64,000 nt of DNA from an uncultured Erythrobacter sp. (GCF_958304185.1 NZ_OY284433.1:1178001-1242000), one strand, 5' to 3'. Counted from the stretch's first letter, positions 26,401-35,739 are shown. Numbers and translations: made by a program. The notes: generated by a model not told the origin, from the letters alone.

Positions 26401-26483
26401 TCGCTGGCTGCTAAAATCCCCATCAGCCCGAGAGCCGCCAGCGCGGGCAGGATGAAGCGCGCCTTGTCTTTGGACTGGGTCAT
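23424..26483 (-). CDS. Exported TPR-CHAT (caspase-like) protein
   Basis: A 1019-residue protein with an N-terminal signal segment (FILPALAALGLMGILAAS), a long helical TPR-type middle region (~200-600) and a C-terminal CHAT domain (~700-1015). The caspase-like dyad is intact: His in LHFATHGLV and Cys in LVILSACDTAG, with the following SHWPV element. Start ATG 26483 has GGGAGGG eight bases upstream and lies one base after the tpsA stop (TGACATG). CHAT proteins are clan CD cysteine proteases or their scaffold relatives. Because the signal segment would place it in the periplasm, and it is encoded between TpsA and a cyclase, processing or surveillance of the secreted TpsA is a reasonable inference. 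Confidence 0.82.
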   Translation of the reverse strand: MTQSKDKARFILPALAALGLMGILAASETTAREPGTSSLSLRDTFPIGSNGLCEAQILAPEPGAGLFDRRYSVICRDAAAPVGTLWVVKTGSAVPAPARFAGADARCTDGAGDAGAVTGIATAQRFSCAKDGSVLRSDLLIGNRGGRTYAASGLTAYAKALELGMASLVSDAVAPGIVEIPLTSTTDAVAFARQQAEAIAADQALIEAYRRGNAGEFAEAAEFFAASSAALAGPGAAEARLNEALQQSNLGNFAESRRRLADLRSVSATSPVLARLQRNYEAMDALNQRQSARALALLDAPLPIEFADSAALASLQIGPALAGQLASESGRVTGDYALSLTPLERAQLLDGQHAYLKATVLRQMGRTEDAASFLRTAEAIFGDVRGGRVVSIMWLRAQVLGELAELAERSGKQGEAERLHQQGITLLEATYPDSPALGTARAQLAGLYARSGRRDEALTLYRAIIADADGRAMPSLRSLLTPYFGLLIDGGRGNASAASDLFAASQLLQRPGLAQTQAALARELSGGSDEASQMFRTATNLGRGIEQLRTSLLELETIPEPDARQTALIAERAARLELLRQQQAEVLDKLAAFPRYRAVTEQAITLPDLQATLTEGEAYVKLATLESDAYVIYATRDAAMAWRADATPAQLDKLVSQIRESIAVVEGGQVLTYPFDIERARELYVRLFTPVADELPKARHIVFEPDGALLKLPINLLVTDDASVAAYQARMKQKGADEYDLRGTKWLGRTTQISTSVAASAFRDVRAAPPSDGKRAYLGLGENAPIGTATPGAARTRAALEAGEKCLWSPNIWANPIKADELRGAAARFGEGARVLTGAAFTDNAIAALPDLSEYRILHFATHGLVTAPQPQCPPRPALLTSFDSEAGSDGLLSFAEIFGLRIDADLVILSACDTAGSATVGATREAGVTGGGEFALDGLVRAFVGAGGRTVLASHWPVPDDFNATGRLIAGLFAEDGRGTAEALKASQEALMDDAETSHPFYWSAFAVVGDGAAHLTR

Positions 26484-26484
26484 G

Positions 26485-29400
26485 TCACTGCCCTCCCGTC
26501 GGGGGTGTCTGGCCGCCGCTATAGAGCGAGGCATCGCCGCCGCTGGTCACCGGTTCATCGAGGAGCTCGTCCTCCGAGATCAACGACGCATCCGCGCGCT
26601 CCGGGAAGTCGATGCCGAAGCGTTCGTCCTCTTCCTCGTCAGTGAGCGCAGGCGGAGATTGGCCGATGCCGTTCAGGATCGCCAATAGGGTAGAGTTGTT
26701 GAACGCGGGCGGGGTTGGCGGGACGGTGATGGTGAGCGCCCCGGGCTCGAAGGTGGTGACGTAATTGGGCCCGGCGACGAGCGTACCTTGCCGGATGACG
26801 AAGATGCCGCGGGTCTCCCCCGGATCGCGCGAGAGGCTGCCGGTCAGCTGGTCGTTGTTGACCAGACCGTTTTCTCCGAGGGTAAAGGTGAACAGCGGAT
26901 CGGGCTCGCCGGCCAGCTTTTCCTTGTCATCCGCCCTGATGGTGATGGGGCGCGGCGTGATCGTCAGCTGGCCATTGGTGAAGCTCACCGAATAATTCGC
27001 GCCAGCCGTAAGCGTGCCTTGCGTGATGGCGACATTGCCGACCCCGGTGGTGACGCCAGCGGTGGTCGTCAGCGCGCCGGTCAGCTGATCGCCGTTCACC
27101 AGACCCGACCCGCCGAGCGTGAAGGTTAGTGCTGGGTTGGCGTTGCCGTAGATGCGCGTCACATTGTCGGCCGTGATCGTGATCGGACGCGGCGTGATCG
27201 TCAGCTGGCCAGCCACAAAAGCGATCGAATAGTTGGAACTCGCCCCCAGCGTGCCCTGCGTGATCGCGACATTGCCGACCCCGGTTGTCGCGCCAGCGGT
27301 GGTCGCCAAGGCTCCGGTCAGTTGATCGCCGTTCACCAGCCCAGCTCCGCCCAGCGTGAAGGTCAGCGCCGGGTTAGCGTCGCCATAGATCCGGCTGAAG
27401 TTGTTCGCCGTGATCGTCAGCCCGCGCGGGGTGATCGTCAGCTGGCCGTCCACAAAAGTCAGCGCGTAGTTGGAACTGGCCGCCAGCGTGCCTTGCGTGA
27501 TCGCGATGTTGCCGACCGGGGTCGTCACGTCAGCCGTAGTCGCCAGCGCCCCCGTCAACTGATCGCCGTTCACCAGCCCCAAATCGCCGACCGTAAAGGT
27601 CAGCGCCGGGTTGGCGTTGCCATAGACCCGGCCGAGATTATTCGCTGTCACTGTGATGGGACGCGGCGCGATCGTCAGCTGGCCGGGGTTGAAGGTGAAC
27701 TGATACCCCTGCTCGCTGAGCAACGATCCCTGCGCCGCGTTGATGGCGAACAGGCCGACATTGGAGGTGCTATCGGCCAAGGTCGTCAGCAGCGGCGCGC
27801 CGGACAGGTTCGCAACCCCGTCACCCGGCAGGAAACCGGTGAAGCTGGCGGTTAGCACCGGGTCCAAGCTGCCATAGAAGCGGGTGAGATCATTCGCGGT
27901 CACGGTCAGAACCGGCACGATCCGGAAGGCTGCGAAATTGCCCCCCGGGTTCAGCGCATCATAGGCCGCCTCGTTCGCGACGCTGTAACGCCGCGCATAA
28001 TTGCCGAAGGAGCCGATCTGCGATCCCGTGGGTGTCGCAGCGAAGATGCCGAAGTGCCCGCCGCCGGTCAGGATCAAACCGGCATCGCCATTAAGGTTGA
28101 TGACCTCGCCATTGAGCGAGGCAAGGTCGATCGCGCGACCGGTGCCCGAAGCGGTCAAGACGCCCGAGCCGATCACCGCAATGTCGCTGCCGGGCGTGGT
28201 GCCGAAGTTGCGTGCGTCGATCTGGCCGGCGGTGATATTCGCCAGAGTGATGGCGCCGCTCTCTTGTCCGGGGACGCCGCCGCCATCAAACATCCGCAGC
28301 GTCACCGTGCCGGTGCCAGCATTGATCGAGCTGCCCTGCGCCATCGTGATGACCGCGGGACCGGCAGAGCCCGGCGGAGGCGGAAGCGTTCCGGCAACGT
28401 TGGCAAGCAGGTCGACCGTGCCATCGCCCACCGCAAGATTGGCATCGAGCAGGATCGAGCGGCCCGCGTTGAGACTGATCGATTGCCCGCCAAGGCTGAT
28501 CCCGCCGCTATTGTCGTCGGTGATCTCGATCCCGCCGCGCGAGGTGATCGTGATCGCCGTGGTGGTGGCGGCGACAGGCTGGCTGCCGATGATCGATCCG
28601 GCCCCGGTGATGATCTGAATATCGTCATAGGCCGAGACGTCGAACTGGCCCGCCACATTCAGATTGCCACCTTGGGCGATCAACTGCGATGCTGGCGGAT
28701 CGCCGATGATCGCATCGCCCAGCGCCGTGACCAGCATGGTGCCGGAATTGACGTTGCCGCCGCCAAGATTGACCAAGAACCGGCCTGCGGCATTGGCCAA
28801 GGTGCCGGGGCTACCTCCGCTCGCATCGGCGGACATGGTGAGCACGGCAGTGTTGATCACCGCTTGGCTGCCGCCAGCACCCTGGAGCAACGTTCTGCCT
28901 GCAGCCGCGCTGCCGCCGCTGGAAGTCTGGGCATTGCTGGTGATGCTGATCAGGTTGGTATCGACCTGGGTTGCACCGCCATATTCGAGGCGCGTGAACC
29001 CGCCAGTGGCGATCCCGCCTGTCTGCCCTGCATCGGAGGCCTCCGCAAAGGCGCGCGCCTCGATATAGAGCTGGCCCGCATCAAGGGTCGAATTCGTCAG
29101 GTTCAGCGAAGCTCTGCCGCTCGAGGCGTTGCCGGTGATTGCCCCTCCGCCGCCATTGGCTTGCGAGCGCACCCGCAGGACACCAGGGAGCCCGACAGCG
29201 CTGGTCACGATGTTGAGGGTGGAGCCCGTTACCACCACATCGGCATTGGCGCTGGTTGCCGTGCCGCCCGTTCCGTCAGTCGCTCCCGCCCCGCCAAGCG
29301 CATCAACCGCGATGACATTCTGGCCGATCAGACCGATATTCGAGCCGGTGATCGCAACCGTCATGTTCGCGCCGACCGCGTTGCCGCCGATCCCGCCAGT

Positions 29401-32400
29401 GCCGGTCGCAGCGCCGCCCAGCGCGGTTGCGAGGAATTCGAAATTGCTGCCGGTAAAGGTGCTGTCGGTGATGGTAACCGTGGCCGGTGTGGAGCGCGCA
29501 TTGCCGCCCGCCACGTCGCCCGCGCCGCCTTCATTGATCCCGCCGACTGAAATGCCTGACTGGCCGCTCGCATTGGGGAAGAAGTTGATCGTCGCCTGAT
29601 CGGCGGTGAAGCTGGCCAGCCCGCTTTCACTGCTTTCGAAGGCATCCCCGCCGCTGCGGCCGGTGCCGCCTGTGACCTGATCGAGCACCACCATCTTGCC
29701 GACGATGTTGAGCGTCGCCCCGATAACTTCAAGCGAGCTGCGACCGCCAAACGCGTCACCGCCGTCGCCGGTACCCGAGCCATTGCCGCCCACGCCGCCA
29801 GCTATGCCGCCGAGCAATTCCAGCGTTGCCGTGCCGCCATTGAGCACACGAATCTGGCGGTTGCCGCCTCTGGCGTTACCGCCGCTGATGTTGCTGCTGG
29901 GCAGCAGGCTCGACCCGCCTTCGGCAAACACCGAGAACAGCGTCTCGCCCATGGTCATGGTGCCGCCATCGACTTCGATCAGGCCTGTGCCGCCGAAGGC
30001 CGCGCCGCCGGTGCCGCCGTCCGCCAGCGAGCCGCCGCCCAATCCGCGCGCGAGCAGCCGGTTGAAACCGGCACTGCCCGGATCATTGTTCGGATTGGCG
30101 GGCAGAGCCATCGCCCCGCCTTGCGCCGCGCGCAGCACAATTGATCCGCCATTGCCCGCGCCGCCAATACCGGTGCCGCCCGTGGTGATGCCGCCAATCC
30201 CGAGCGCAGCGACAATCGCGCCGCCGTTGAGGGGGTCGGCAAAGAAGTTGAAATTAAAATTGCGCTCGACGATCAGGCTGCTGCCCAAGCCCAAGCTGCG
30301 CAGTTCAGCAGAACCGCCAAACCCGTCGCCGCCGACATAGGCGACCTGATCACCCTCACTCTCGCCGCCGCGCCCGCTGGCGGTTACCTGCAGGGAGCCG
30401 AAGCGGACCACACTGGCCGCTTGCGCCTGCGCATAGGCAACCCCGCCACGTCCAGTGCCGCCGATCCCACCTTCGCTCGTCGGGCCGCCAAAGCCATTGG
30501 CAAGGATCGCGGTGTTGCCCGAGAAGGTGCCGTTGCCCCGCGTGGCGTTAGTCACGGCGATATAGGCTGTGCCACCAGTGCCATCACCGGCATTGCCGGT
30601 CTGGGCAAATCCGCCAGCGCCGTTCGCCTCGATGATTGTGTCACCCGAAACCGTGACGCTGATGCCCTGCAAAGCGATGGCCGCTTCACCGCCTTGGCCA
30701 AGCCCGCCGGTTGACGAACCGCTGCCACCGCCAACGCCGGTGGCGAAGGCGCTGAACTGCGTCGTGGCCACATTGCCGCCTAAGCTGCCGATCGCTTGGG
30801 CCGCGCCGCCGGTCCCGATGCCGCCCACGCGTCCCTCGCCGCCGAGGCCCAAGGATTCGAGCGTGATCTGATTGGCAGTTATGTCGCCCGCCTGCACCGT
30901 CAGCGCTGCAAAGCCGCCGGAGCCGTTGCCTCCGTCGCCGGTCGCAAAGTCGGATTCCGAACTGCCACCGCTGCCGCCACTGCCGCTGGCGATTGCCACG
31001 ACGTTGCGGAAGTTAGCGGTTCCCAGACCGACCGAGCCATTCTGATCAAGCAGCGCCAGACCAGATTGCGCCAACCCGCCAAACCCGTCGCCGCCGCGCC
31101 CGCCGTCGATCAACAAGTCTCCAGCCCCGCCGCCGCCGCCAGTGCCTGTGGCTGCGAGCAGCGCACTTCCAGTCACCGTGAGGTTGCCCCTGTCACCGCC
31201 GGCGAGAATGAAGGCTCCGTTAGTGAAGTTCGGATCGGCCTGATTGGGGACGGCAAAATCCCCGCCAAAGCCATCGCCGCCGCGTCCGGGAGCAATCGCC
31301 GAACCATCAGTCCGCCCGCCTGCACCGCCAATGCCATGTGCCAGCACGCTGGCATCGCCGCCGATGGTGAGCGTGGCATTCTGTGTCAGCGTGCCGCTAG
31401 CCCGCAAGAACGCAGTACCGCCCCGGCCAATCCCGCCATCGCCGCCGAACGCGAACGTCGCGTTGCCGCCAACACCGTCGCTGGTCGCCTGAGCGCGGCC
31501 CACGATAGTAACCGTGCCGATTTCGGCGAGCGCTCCGGCAATGCCGCCGAACCCGTTGCCGCCATCCACCCCGGCGCCGCCTTCGCCGCGCGCGTCGGCC
31601 CGGAAGCTGGCGTCGATTGTTCCGCCGATGGCAATCGTTCCGCCAGACAAGGTCGCCGCCGAAGCGCGGCCGCCTAGCCCGACGCCGCCGGTGCCGCCAC
31701 CATTGGCGCCGCCGAACCCTTGCGCATCAAGCTGCATCCGTCCGGTGATGGTGATCAGCCCCGGCCCGTTGATCGTGGCCGCAGCTGTCCCGGCGTCGCC
31801 AATAGAACCAGCCCCCGCGCTGTTCGAAGAACCGCCACGGGCATTCGCATTGGCCTCGACTTCGCCGCCGATGGTCAGGGTGCCGCCGCCAGCAGCCACA
31901 GTCATCAACGCTTGCCCACCATAGGCGTTCGACACGGTCGAGAGGCTGACCAGTGAACCCTCGGCTGCAATCGCCTCAGCGAATAGGCTGAGCTTTTGGG
32001 CGACATTGACCGAGCCCCCCTGACTTGCCGCAAGCTGCGCCAGCCCGCCGCGGGCTTCGGCGCCCACTACGGCACCCGAGGTTGTGGTCGCGAGCCCGCG
32101 CGCCTTGATGGTTGCGTCCCCGCCGATGCTGATATCGCCGCCAGCTGCACTGACCACCGCCGAGCCGGCTATGGCCCTGCCTGCTGTCAGATTGCCGGAA
32201 TCATATCCGCCAAAGGCATCAGCCGTCACCAGCGCGCTGCCGGAGATGGTTACATCACTGCCGACCCCAGCAAGGATCAGCGACGACCCGCCTTGCGCAT
32301 TGATCGCATCAAGCGATTGCTGGCTGGAGCCGCTCTCCCCGTAATCGCGCGAATCGACCAGCATATCGCCAGTGACGGTGAAACCCTGGCCGTTTTGCGC

Positions 32401-33609
32401 GATCAGCTCGGCATTCTGGCGGCCGACGAGCAGTATGTTGCCGGCGACCGAACTGGCGATATCGAAGGATGTCGCCTGCACCCGGTGGGTGCCAATCGCG
32501 AGCAGGCTGCTGCTGGCGACAAAATCATCGATGAAGATATCGGCGCGAACATCGCTCAGCTCGGAATTGCCGTTGAAAGTTGCCGCGATCCCGTTGCTGA
32601 TGGTGTCGCCGTTCACAGAGCGGCCGGACACGTTGTAATTGGCAGACAGGATGATCTCGCCATTGACGATACCTGCGCCTTGCGCAGGATCGAAGCCGAG
32701 ATTGCCGCTGAACAGCATACTGATCGGGTCAGCACCGGCGCGGGCGGCGCCGTAGATCATGTGATTGTCGCCCGACCCGTTGCTCGATGGGCCGCCGACA
32801 TTGCCGTTGACCGTCACCACCTCGCCGGACGCCGCCGTGCCGACCGGGACCAAGATGCTGAACAGCCCGTTCGAGAAGCCGAGATTGACCACCTCGCCCG
32901 CGACATAGGCATGGCTGCCGTTGATCCGCGCCGTACCCAGCATTTCGACATCGGCTGCGACCACCGCGAAATAGGCGTTTTCCGGCGTCGCGAGAATCTG
33001 CGCGCCGGGATTGATTTGGACACGCGCGGTCGATCCTGCTGCGCCGGTGAAAGTCGCAAGGGCGCCTTGCCCGAAAGCCTCGAAATCGCCCGGCTGGATA
33101 TCCAGCGTGGTCAGCAGCAGGCTGCCGACATCGAAGGTTGCAGTGCCGCCGATCAGGATCCCGGTCGGCGAATAGAAGGCGACCGTACCGGCCGGCGTGC
33201 TCCCGCTGCTTTGGTCGAAGAAGCGCGACAGGACCGTACCGTTAATGGTCACGACGTTGCCATTGGCGGTCGGCAGGATGCGGTTCAAAACCGCGAAGTT
33301 TGGCGTTTGAAAGTTGCGGAACAAGGCGCTGGCGTCTTCACGGATGAAATCCAGTGCGTCGCCATTGTTATCGACGAACGGCGACCAGTCGATCACCACC
33401 GTCGGCGTGAACAGGTCGACCGTCGTGCTGGTCGGCCCGGTATCGACGATGCTCGCATCGCCGAACACCACGGTCCCCTCCGCAAGAATACCCTGCGCTT
33501 CGGCGCGGGTGGGCAGCAACAGCGCCAGCGCCAGCGCGGCACTGCCGCAGCCGAGCATCAGGTGCGAGCGCTTGGCATGAGGATGGCGGCTCCGGGTCGC
33601 ACTGGTCAT
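26485..33609 (-). CDS. Giant two-partner-secretion exoprotein (TpsA, filamentous-haemagglutinin-like) with MBG repeats
   Basis: A 2374-residue secreted protein. The signal region (LALALLLPTRAEAQ) is followed by a TPS domain (~35-280: NFAVLNRILP, FYSPTGILIGGTATFDVG) recognised by the TpsB partner. Residues ~480-1780 are a very Gly-rich beta-helix-like region with recurring GGxGxGGxAxL units. Residues ~1900-2296 hold five MBG/YDG-type repeats, four of them of nearly constant ~75-79-residue length (RIYGNANPALTF, GLVNGDQLTGAL, QGTLxxxxNY, GQLTITPRP). The acidic tail has no obvious cell-wall or membrane anchor. It starts one base behind the tpsB stop. Likely a surface adhesin or biofilm fibre. Confidence 0.88.
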   Translation of the reverse strand: MTSATRSRHPHAKRSHLMLGCGSAALALALLLPTRAEAQGILAEGTVVFGDASIVDTGPTSTTVDLFTPTVVIDWSPFVDNNGDALDFIREDASALFRNFQTPNFAVLNRILPTANGNVVTINGTVLSRFFDQSSGSTPAGTVAFYSPTGILIGGTATFDVGSLLLTTLDIQPGDFEAFGQGALATFTGAAGSTARVQINPGAQILATPENAYFAVVAADVEMLGTARINGSHAYVAGEVVNLGFSNGLFSILVPVGTAASGEVVTVNGNVGGPSSNGSGDNHMIYGAARAGADPISMLFSGNLGFDPAQGAGIVNGEIILSANYNVSGRSVNGDTISNGIAATFNGNSELSDVRADIFIDDFVASSSLLAIGTHRVQATSFDIASSVAGNILLVGRQNAELIAQNGQGFTVTGDMLVDSRDYGESGSSQQSLDAINAQGGSSLILAGVGSDVTISGSALVTADAFGGYDSGNLTAGRAIAGSAVVSAAGGDISIGGDATIKARGLATTTSGAVVGAEARGGLAQLAASQGGSVNVAQKLSLFAEAIAAEGSLVSLSTVSNAYGGQALMTVAAGGGTLTIGGEVEANANARGGSSNSAGAGSIGDAGTAAATINGPGLITITGRMQLDAQGFGGANGGGTGGVGLGGRASAATLSGGTIAIGGTIDASFRADARGEGGAGVDGGNGFGGIAGALAEIGTVTIVGRAQATSDGVGGNATFAFGGDGGIGRGGTAFLRASGTLTQNATLTIGGDASVLAHGIGGAGGRTDGSAIAPGRGGDGFGGDFAVPNQADPNFTNGAFILAGGDRGNLTVTGSALLAATGTGGGGGAGDLLIDGGRGGDGFGGLAQSGLALLDQNGSVGLGTANFRNVVAIASGSGGSGGSSESDFATGDGGNGSGGFAALTVQAGDITANQITLESLGLGGEGRVGGIGTGGAAQAIGSLGGNVATTQFSAFATGVGGGSGSSTGGLGQGGEAAIALQGISVTVSGDTIIEANGAGGFAQTGNAGDGTGGTAYIAVTNATRGNGTFSGNTAILANGFGGPTSEGGIGGTGRGGVAYAQAQAASVVRFGSLQVTASGRGGESEGDQVAYVGGDGFGGSAELRSLGLGSSLIVERNFNFNFFADPLNGGAIVAALGIGGITTGGTGIGGAGNGGSIVLRAAQGGAMALPANPNNDPGSAGFNRLLARGLGGGSLADGGTGGAAFGGTGLIEVDGGTMTMGETLFSVFAEGGSSLLPSSNISGGNARGGNRQIRVLNGGTATLELLGGIAGGVGGNGSGTGDGGDAFGGRSSLEVIGATLNIVGKMVVLDQVTGGTGRSGGDAFESSESGLASFTADQATINFFPNASGQSGISVGGINEGGAGDVAGGNARSTPATVTITDSTFTGSNFEFLATALGGAATGTGGIGGNAVGANMTVAITGSNIGLIGQNVIAVDALGGAGATDGTGGTATSANADVVVTGSTLNIVTSAVGLPGVLRVRSQANGGGGAITGNASSGRASLNLTNSTLDAGQLYIEARAFAEASDAGQTGGIATGGFTRLEYGGATQVDTNLISITSNAQTSSGGSAAAGRTLLQGAGGSQAVINTAVLTMSADASGGSPGTLANAAGRFLVNLGGGNVNSGTMLVTALGDAIIGDPPASQLIAQGGNLNVAGQFDVSAYDDIQIITGAGSIIGSQPVAATTTAITITSRGGIEITDDNSGGISLGGQSISLNAGRSILLDANLAVGDGTVDLLANVAGTLPPPPGSAGPAVITMAQGSSINAGTGTVTLRMFDGGGVPGQESGAITLANITAGQIDARNFGTTPGSDIAVIGSGVLTASGTGRAIDLASLNGEVINLNGDAGLILTGGGHFGIFAATPTGSQIGSFGNYARRYSVANEAAYDALNPGGNFAAFRIVPVLTVTANDLTRFYGSLDPVLTASFTGFLPGDGVANLSGAPLLTTLADSTSNVGLFAINAAQGSLLSEQGYQFTFNPGQLTIAPRPITVTANNLGRVYGNANPALTFTVGDLGLVNGDQLTGALATTADVTTPVGNIAITQGTLAASSNYALTFVDGQLTITPRGLTITANNFSRIYGDANPALTFTLGGAGLVNGDQLTGALATTAGATTGVGNVAITQGTLGASSNYSIAFVAGQLTITPRPITITADNVTRIYGNANPALTFTLGGSGLVNGDQLTGALTTTAGVTTGVGNVAITQGTLTAGANYSVSFTNGQLTITPRPITIRADDKEKLAGEPDPLFTFTLGENGLVNNDQLTGSLSRDPGETRGIFVIRQGTLVAGPNYVTTFEPGALTITVPPTPPAFNNSTLLAILNGIGQSPPALTDEEEDERFGIDFPERADASLISEDELLDEPVTSGGDASLYSGGQTPPTGGQ
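26947..27905. repeat. In-gene tandem repeats coding for MBG units
   Basis: Within tpsA, three consecutive 237-bp units (about 26947-27658) are nearly identical in translation and strongly alike in DNA. A fourth, more diverged unit lies at about 27658-27905, and a fifth degenerate one beyond the 3' side (26722-26947). Such runs can expand or contract by recombination, changing stalk length. Confidence 0.75.
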
Positions 33610-33610
33610 C

Positions 33611-35482
33611 TCAATATCTCCACGGCAGCAGGCGGGCAGTGAGCGTGAACATGAAGCGGACATCGCCTCGGTCAGTGGCAAGATCGGGCCGCTGGAGCGG
33701 CACCGCGATCAGAAAATCGCTCTGAACCCCCGGCGCCCAGCTGACGCGCAGGCCCCCGCCTGCCGACCACAGCCGGTCGGGGTTGGTGGGGGAGCGGCTG
33801 GGGTCTTCGTTCCAGACGTAGGCGACATCGGTGAACAGATAGGGCTGGTAGGCAAGCCCGCTCGCATTCTTGGAGACGAGCGAGCCGTAGCGCATTTCGA
33901 ACGCGCTCATGATCCCGCTATCGCCCAGCACCGCGCCCGGGTCATAACCGCGCCCGATTGAGAAACTGCCTGCCGCAATTTCCTCGAAGGCGGGCAGCGG
34001 ATCGTTGGTGATTTGCGCTTGGGTATCCAGCGCGAAGGTCAACTTCGGGGTGGGTCGATATTCAAAATCGGCATTGATCCGCACCAGCAGCGGCGTGGGG
34101 TCAGCCTCAATCCGGCTCGGCGGAACAGCCGCGCCGATGAGGCAGCCAAGCAGATTGGGGCGGCAGTCCGGGCTGGTATTGAACACATCCAGCCCGTGGC
34201 GCGCTTCGATGCCGTAGCGCAGCCGCAGCTTGGGCTCGTACGGGGAATAGCCGCCTGCGCGGAGGACGGATTGCTGATCGGTCCATTCGCCTGCCAGCCG
34301 GGCATAGGCCATCCGCACCCGGTCATCGGTCAGGCCGAAATTGTTCAGTTGCACTTCCTGATCGACATAATCGAAGCCGACATCGGCAAACAGGCTGTGG
34401 CCGCGCGTGCGCACCAGCGGATAGCTGGCGAACAGGCTGGCAAAGATGGTTTCGGATTCGACATCAATGCCGGCCAGCCCGACTGCGGGGTTGGAGGTGC
34501 TGAAAGTGAACTGCCCCCCCAATCGCAGACCTTCGCTGCCGACGCGGAAGTCGTGCCCGATCTGGACGGTCTGCTGCTCGGTAAACTCCAGCGTGCTGAA
34601 CAAGGCCACCGTGGTCCGGTCGCCAAGACCCGTCAGATCATAAAGCTCGCCGCGCAGCGTTCCGCCGAACCGGCCAATCGCCTTGGAGCCAAAGTTCTGC
34701 ACGTTGAAATCAACCACGCCGCGCTGGCGCAGCACTGCGATCTCGCCGACCAGATCGCCCGGCGCGCCGCCCGCCGCTGGCCGCAGCGAGAGGCGGACAT
34801 CCAGACCCGGCACATCATCGGCGAGCAGCAGATAGCGCTCGGCCGCGTTGGTGTTGAACACGTCCTGCTGGGTGAGCTTTTCGAGATAGCCCGCCACCAG
34901 CTTTTCCGAAGGCCCGGCATCGCCGCGCACCCGCACCGCTGTCAGGCGACCGAACACCACGTTGAAATCGGGGATGTTGTCGGCAAGGTTCTGCTCTGGG
35001 ATTTCGACCGTCGCGAGATAGCCCTGACGGCGCAGGATCGCATTGGCTTCGGCGCGGATATCGCACAGCACCGACACCGGCAGCTCGCGCCCGAGATAGT
35101 CGGCATAGGCGCTCTCAAGCGAGAGGCCCGGCACCCGGTCGAGCCCGTTGAACTGCGCACCGGCAACCGTGAATTTGATCCCGGCAAACTCAGGCCGGTC
35201 GAGCGCGCACGGAGGGCGCTCAAAATCGCCGTCGATGGTGAGGGTGACACTGCGCTCGTCGCGGCGCAGTTCGGGCGGGATCAGGTCGCTACGGTTGGGC
35301 GGCGTGACCTGGGCGGCTTGGGCAAAGGCCGGATCGCTCGCGATGGACAACCCGGCGGACAGTGCGAGTGCTGACACAAGAACGCGCAGACCGACGGCGC
35401 GCGAAGCCCGACGATGCCGGGCGGGCCGGTTCGAAAAGACGGCAGACTGCACCTGATGCAGACAGGTATGAGCGTGCGACAA
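33611..35482 (-). CDS. TpsB outer-membrane transporter (ShlB/FhaC/HecB family)
   Basis: About 620 residues. A signal peptide (LVSALALSAGLSIASDPAFA) is followed by two POTRA-type domains (~60-230, with LSLESAYADYLGRELPVSVL and IRAEANAILRRQGYLATVEI) and a 16-strand-type barrel. The conserved loop-6 motif is seen as FSIGRGYDPG. The start is uncertain: no ATG fits. TTG at 35482, shortly behind a GGGGGGGA stretch, is chosen; TTG 35494 and GTG 35452 are alternatives. It exports the TpsA encoded next (one-base gap) and heads the five-gene operon down to 20619. The 257 bp upstream should contain the promoter. Confidence 0.85.
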   Translation of the reverse strand: MSHAHTCLHQVQSAVFSNRPARHRRASRAVGLRVLVSALALSAGLSIASDPAFAQAAQVTPPNRSDLIPPELRRDERSVTLTIDGDFERPPCALDRPEFAGIKFTVAGAQFNGLDRVPGLSLESAYADYLGRELPVSVLCDIRAEANAILRRQGYLATVEIPEQNLADNIPDFNVVFGRLTAVRVRGDAGPSEKLVAGYLEKLTQQDVFNTNAAERYLLLADDVPGLDVRLSLRPAAGGAPGDLVGEIAVLRQRGVVDFNVQNFGSKAIGRFGGTLRGELYDLTGLGDRTTVALFSTLEFTEQQTVQIGHDFRVGSEGLRLGGQFTFSTSNPAVGLAGIDVESETIFASLFASYPLVRTRGHSLFADVGFDYVDQEVQLNNFGLTDDRVRMAYARLAGEWTDQQSVLRAGGYSPYEPKLRLRYGIEARHGLDVFNTSPDCRPNLLGCLIGAAVPPSRIEADPTPLLVRINADFEYRPTPKLTFALDTQAQITNDPLPAFEEIAAGSFSIGRGYDPGAVLGDSGIMSAFEMRYGSLVSKNASGLAYQPYLFTDVAYVWNEDPSRSPTNPDRLWSAGGGLRVSWAPGVQSDFLIAVPLQRPDLATDRGDVRFMFTLTARLLPWRY

Positions 35483-35739
35483 GGTCCCCCCCAAAAGCTC
35501 ACGCCCGGGCAGGCGCTATGCGCGCGCTCGCGGCGTTGTGCCTTTCCCCATGATCCACACGCCAACAGCTAATGTCGCCGGTGAACCTACGACCCCTCGT
35601 ATGCAAGGAGACTACTCGGGCCCACCGCAAACACAAGCGCGCAAAGGCCAGCAAGGGCGCTTGCAGGACACTTTGTCGCGTTTGAGCAACTTTAGGAGGC
35701 GCAACCAGCGCCGGGCAGGGAGCTTAAGGGGAGAAAGCG
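35483..35739. promoter_or_regulatory. Region upstream of the tpsB operon
   Basis: Gene-free 257 bp between the lipoprotein stop and the tpsB start, both on the minus strand. I see no clean sigma-70 hexamer pair, no strong hairpin and no repeat family shared with other gaps here. A promoter is expected only because the operon starts after it. Confidence 0.3.

Noticed and set aside
28900-32000. Dense short repeats that could suggest a CRISPR array
   Set aside because: The periodicity comes from Gly-rich protein repeats in an open reading frame; there are no constant direct repeats with unique spacers and no cas genes.
28054-33642. Several long plus-strand open frames opposite tpsA
   Set aside because: They mirror the Gly-rich coding of tpsA (giving Pro- or Arg-rich translations), have no ribosome sites and resemble no protein.
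35483-35739. Small gene or RNA in the gap upstream of tpsB
   Set aside because: Short frames there lack ribosome sites and protein-like composition, and no stable hairpin or conserved motif could be recognised.
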